From Rhizobium sp. EC-SD404 (lineage in GTDB: Bacteria; Pseudomonadota; Alphaproteobacteria; Rhizobiales; Rhizobiaceae), in the NCBI RefSeq assembly GCF_902498825.1, contig NZ_LR701459.1, forward strand, positions 638,527 to 702,526: a stretch of 64,000 nucleotides of DNA, given 5' to 3'. A program made the position numbers and the translations under genes. A model generated the notes under the pieces. The model was not told where the DNA came from. It searched no databases and saw nothing but the letters and a program-made list of their open reading frames with translations. This document shows positions 62,137 to 64,000 of the stretch, in pieces (positions within the stretch are counted from its first letter, which is position 1; each line of letters opens with the position of its first letter).

Positions 62137-63426
62137 ATGACGACTATGACCATGACCGACAAAACCATCTATGAACGTCGCGAATCCGAAGCGCGCAGCT
62201 ATTGCCGCAGCTTCCCGAACGTCTTTTCATCGGCCCGTAATGCCGTGCTTCGTGATGAAAGCGGCCGCGATTACATCGACTTTCTCGCCGGCTGTTCCTC
62301 GCTGAATTACGGCCACAACGATCCGGACATGAAGGCGGCGCTGGTCGACTACATCACCAGTGATGGCGTCACGCACGGCCTGGACATGCACACGTCGGCG
62401 AAAACCGCCTTCCTCAAGGCGTTCGAAGAGATCGTTCTTGAACCGCGCGGCCTAGACTACAAGGTGCAGTTCACGGGTCCGACGGGTGCCAACGCCGTGG
62501 AATCGGCGATGAAGCTCGCTCGCAAGGTGACTGGCCGCACAAACATCATCTCGTTCACCAACGGCTTCCACGGCGTGACCATGGGTGCGCTTGCTGCCAC
62601 TGGAAATGGGTACCATCGCGGTGGCGCATCGGCGCCATTGTCCAACGTGCAGCGCGTGCCGTTCGATGCCTATCATGGTGACGAAATCGACACGGCGCAG
62701 ATGCTGGAGAAGATGCTTGACGATCCGTCCAGCGGAATCGACACGCCTGCAGCGATCATGCTCGAGACCGTTCAGGGCGAAGGTGGTCTCAACGCCGCGT
62801 CGGCCGCGTGGGTCAAGCGCATCGAGGAGATCGCACGTGCCCATGGCGCGCTGCTGATCATCGACGACATCCAGGCCGGCTGTGGCCGGACAGGCACGTT
62901 CTTCTCGTTCGAGGACATGGGTGTTTCGCCTGACATCGTCACGATGGCGAAGTCGTTTTCCGGCTTCGGGCTGCCCTTCGCGGCTGTGCTGATCAAGCCG
63001 GAGCACGACATCTGGGGCCCGGCTGAGCACAACGGCACGTTCCGCGGCAACAACCATGCTTTCGTCACGGCACGGATCGCGCTGGAGAAATTCTGGAAGG
63101 ACGGTGCTTTCCAGCAGGAAGTCCAAGCAAAGGGCGACTATCTGAAGCAGCGCCTGGAAGCCATCGCCGACATGGTGCCGGGTGCCCGTCTCAAGGGGCG
63201 CGGCATGATGCGTGGCGTCGATGTGGGAACGGGCGAAGTTGCCGGAGAGATCTGCAAGCGCTGTTTCCAGCAGGGTCTCATCATCGAAACGTCGGGCGCG
63301 CATGACGAGGTCGTCAAGATCCTCGCGCCACTGACGATCGAACAGGACCTGCTGGCAAAGGGTCTCGACATCTTGGAAGCTGCGGTTGCCGAAAAGTTTT
63401 CGGCGCACAAGATGGCGGCTGAATAG
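62137..63426 (+). CDS. ectB: L-2,4-diaminobutyrate aminotransferase
   Basis: 429 residues. Class III PLP aminotransferase making diaminobutyrate from aspartate semialdehyde and glutamate. PLP Lys is in MAKSFSGFGLPFAAV, with IDDIQAGCGRTGTFFSFE and TGPTGANAVESAMKLAR further family blocks. 57 bases after ectA. ATG at 62137 chosen; starts MTTMTMTDKTIYERRESE. Normal length. Confidence 0.96.
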   Translation: MTTMTMTDKTIYERRESEARSYCRSFPNVFSSARNAVLRDESGRDYIDFLAGCSSLNYGHNDPDMKAALVDYITSDGVTHGLDMHTSAKTAFLKAFEEIVLEPRGLDYKVQFTGPTGANAVESAMKLARKVTGRTNIISFTNGFHGVTMGALAATGNGYHRGGASAPLSNVQRVPFDAYHGDEIDTAQMLEKMLDDPSSGIDTPAAIMLETVQGEGGLNAASAAWVKRIEEIARAHGALLIIDDIQAGCGRTGTFFSFEDMGVSPDIVTMAKSFSGFGLPFAAVLIKPEHDIWGPAEHNGTFRGNNHAFVTARIALEKFWKDGAFQQEVQAKGDYLKQRLEAIADMVPGARLKGRGMMRGVDVGTGEVAGEICKRCFQQGLIIETSGAHDEVVKILAPLTIEQDLLAKGLDILEAAVAEKFSAHKMAAE

Positions 63427-63474
63427 CCGCCGTCTCGCCGTACCTGCCGAGAACAAGACAAGAAGGATCAACGC

Positions 63475-63882
63475 ATGATCGTCAGAGATTTGCATACGGA
63501 AAAGACCACCGAACGACGGGTGGATTCAGAAGGCTGGAACTCGGTGCGCCTGCTGCTTGCCGGCGACAACATGGGCTTCAGCTTTCACATCACCACGATC
63601 TATGCAGGCGGCGAACTGCAGTTTCATTACAAGAACCATTTCGAGAGCGTCTACTGCATCTCGGGTGAAGGCTCGATCGAGGATCTGGCGACCGGCGAAG
63701 TGCACGAAATCCGCCCCGGCGTGATGTACGCACTGAGCGATCACGACCGGCACATCCTGCGCGGCAAGACCGAGATGACCATGGCCTGTGTGTTCAATCC
63801 GCCGGTCACGGGTAATGAAGTCCACCGGGCGGATGGCTCCTACGCGAATGCCGACGAGCATCAGCAGTCAGCCGCAGGCTGA
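63475..63882 (+). CDS. ectC: L-ectoine synthase
   Basis: 135 residues, cupin fold. Cyclises N4-acetyl-diaminobutyrate to ectoine. The cupin motif [25 protein letters not shown] (split here as [13 protein letters not shown]) and later [10 protein letters not shown] supply metal ligands. [19 protein letters not shown] is the usual start. Length standard. 48 bases after ectB. Confidence 0.97.
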   Translation: MIVRDLHTEKTTERRVDSEGWNSVRLLLAGDNMGFSFHITTIYAGGELQFHYKNHFESVYCISGEGSIEDLATGEVHEIRPGVMYALSDHDRHILRGKTEMTMACVFNPPVTGNEVHRADGSYANADEHQQSAAG

Positions 63883-63946
63883 TCCGCGTCGCACCGAAAT
63901 CTGGACACCGGACAAGATGCCGCTTCTCAGCGGGATGGAGAGTGGA

Positions 63947-64000
63947 ATGAGTATCACCGACAACATGAACGAGACGCGCGGCGTCCACACGGTCGAGAAG
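63947..64000 (+). CDS. ask: Ectoine-operon aspartokinase, first 18 codons (cut by window edge)
   Basis: From the ATG at 63947 the frame reads MSITDNMNETRGVHTVEK up to the edge. HTVEK followed by IGGTSM is the start of Ask_Ect, the feedback-resistant aspartokinase of ectABC-ask operons; only HTVEK is visible here. GGAGAGTGGA is just upstream. An in-frame ATG at 63917 is an alternative. The next possibility, ectD, does not start this way. Confidence 0.6.
   Translation, partial: MSITDNMNETRGVHTVEK

Overview
The window is most of an alphaproteobacterial photosynthesis gene cluster (PGC), followed by the start of an ectoine operon. Several features point to an aerobic anoxygenic phototroph, probably a marine or salt-tolerant member of the Hyphomicrobiales. 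These are the gene order (bchCXYZ, crt, bchIDO, and the bchFNBHLM-lhaA-puh superoperon), 5-aminolevulinate synthase rather than the C5 route, a cyclic beta-glucan exporter (NdvA/ChvA type), ectABC-ask, and the oxygen-dependent cyclase AcsF with no bchE in view. The genus is an inference that I cannot settle from this sequence.

Layout. 1-6292 (minus strand): bchZ (cut by the window edge), bchY, bchX, bchC, crtF and crtE. 6364-8771 (plus): crtD and crtC. 8721-15238 (minus): an unlisted 59-codon membrane-protein gene, then crtB, crtI, bchO, bchD and bchI. 15368-17323 (plus): dxs. 17336-25830 is not photosynthetic: a small membrane protein, a probable toxin/immunity pair beside tRNA-Arg(CCT), an M20 amidohydrolase, a penicillin-binding D-Ala-D-Ala carboxypeptidase, a CobW-type GTPase, TusA, an L,D-transpeptidase and dxr. 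25875-38739 holds two copies of the 5-aminolevulinate synthase gene in direct orientation. Between them lie a form II CO-dehydrogenase-like coxSLM operon, a FIST/NosP-like sensor with its hybrid kinase and LuxR-type regulator, ndvA and idi. 37522-52968 (minus) is one nearly gapless transcription unit: bchF-N-B-H-L-M-lhaA-puhA-B-C-D-acsF-puhE-hemA, probably continuing into idi. 53203-59796 (plus): aerR/ppaA, ppsR, bchG, a PucC-family transporter, bchP, a small membrane protein and tspO. 59915-64000: a MipA-type outer membrane protein, a MarR regulator (EctR-like), and ectA, ectB, ectC and the first codons of the ectoine aspartokinase.

How the genes work together. dxs, dxr and idi supply isoprenoid precursors. 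crtE, B, I, C, D and F turn them into a spirilloxanthin-type carotenoid; no crtA is seen. hemA, bchIDOH, M, acsF, LNB, F, XYZ, C, G and P make phytylated bacteriochlorophyll a. puhABC, puhD, puhE and lhaA build the reaction centre and LH1. PpsR and the B12-domain antirepressor AerR/PpaA sit in the middle. I found five perfect TGT-N12-ACA PpsR boxes and one near-match at the divergent promoters, several of them containing the -35 hexamer TTGACA. Dxs shares such a promoter region with bchI.

The main points for a second look are listed as findings: the near-identical hemA pair with gene-conversion-like boundaries, Irr-like boxes at only one of the two, the NO-sensor-like system inside the PGC, the toxin/immunity pair, the start-codon problem of crtC, and small conserved-looking membrane proteins. 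I saw no CRISPR array, insertion sequence, rRNA or plasmid origin, and no clearly new multi-gene system.
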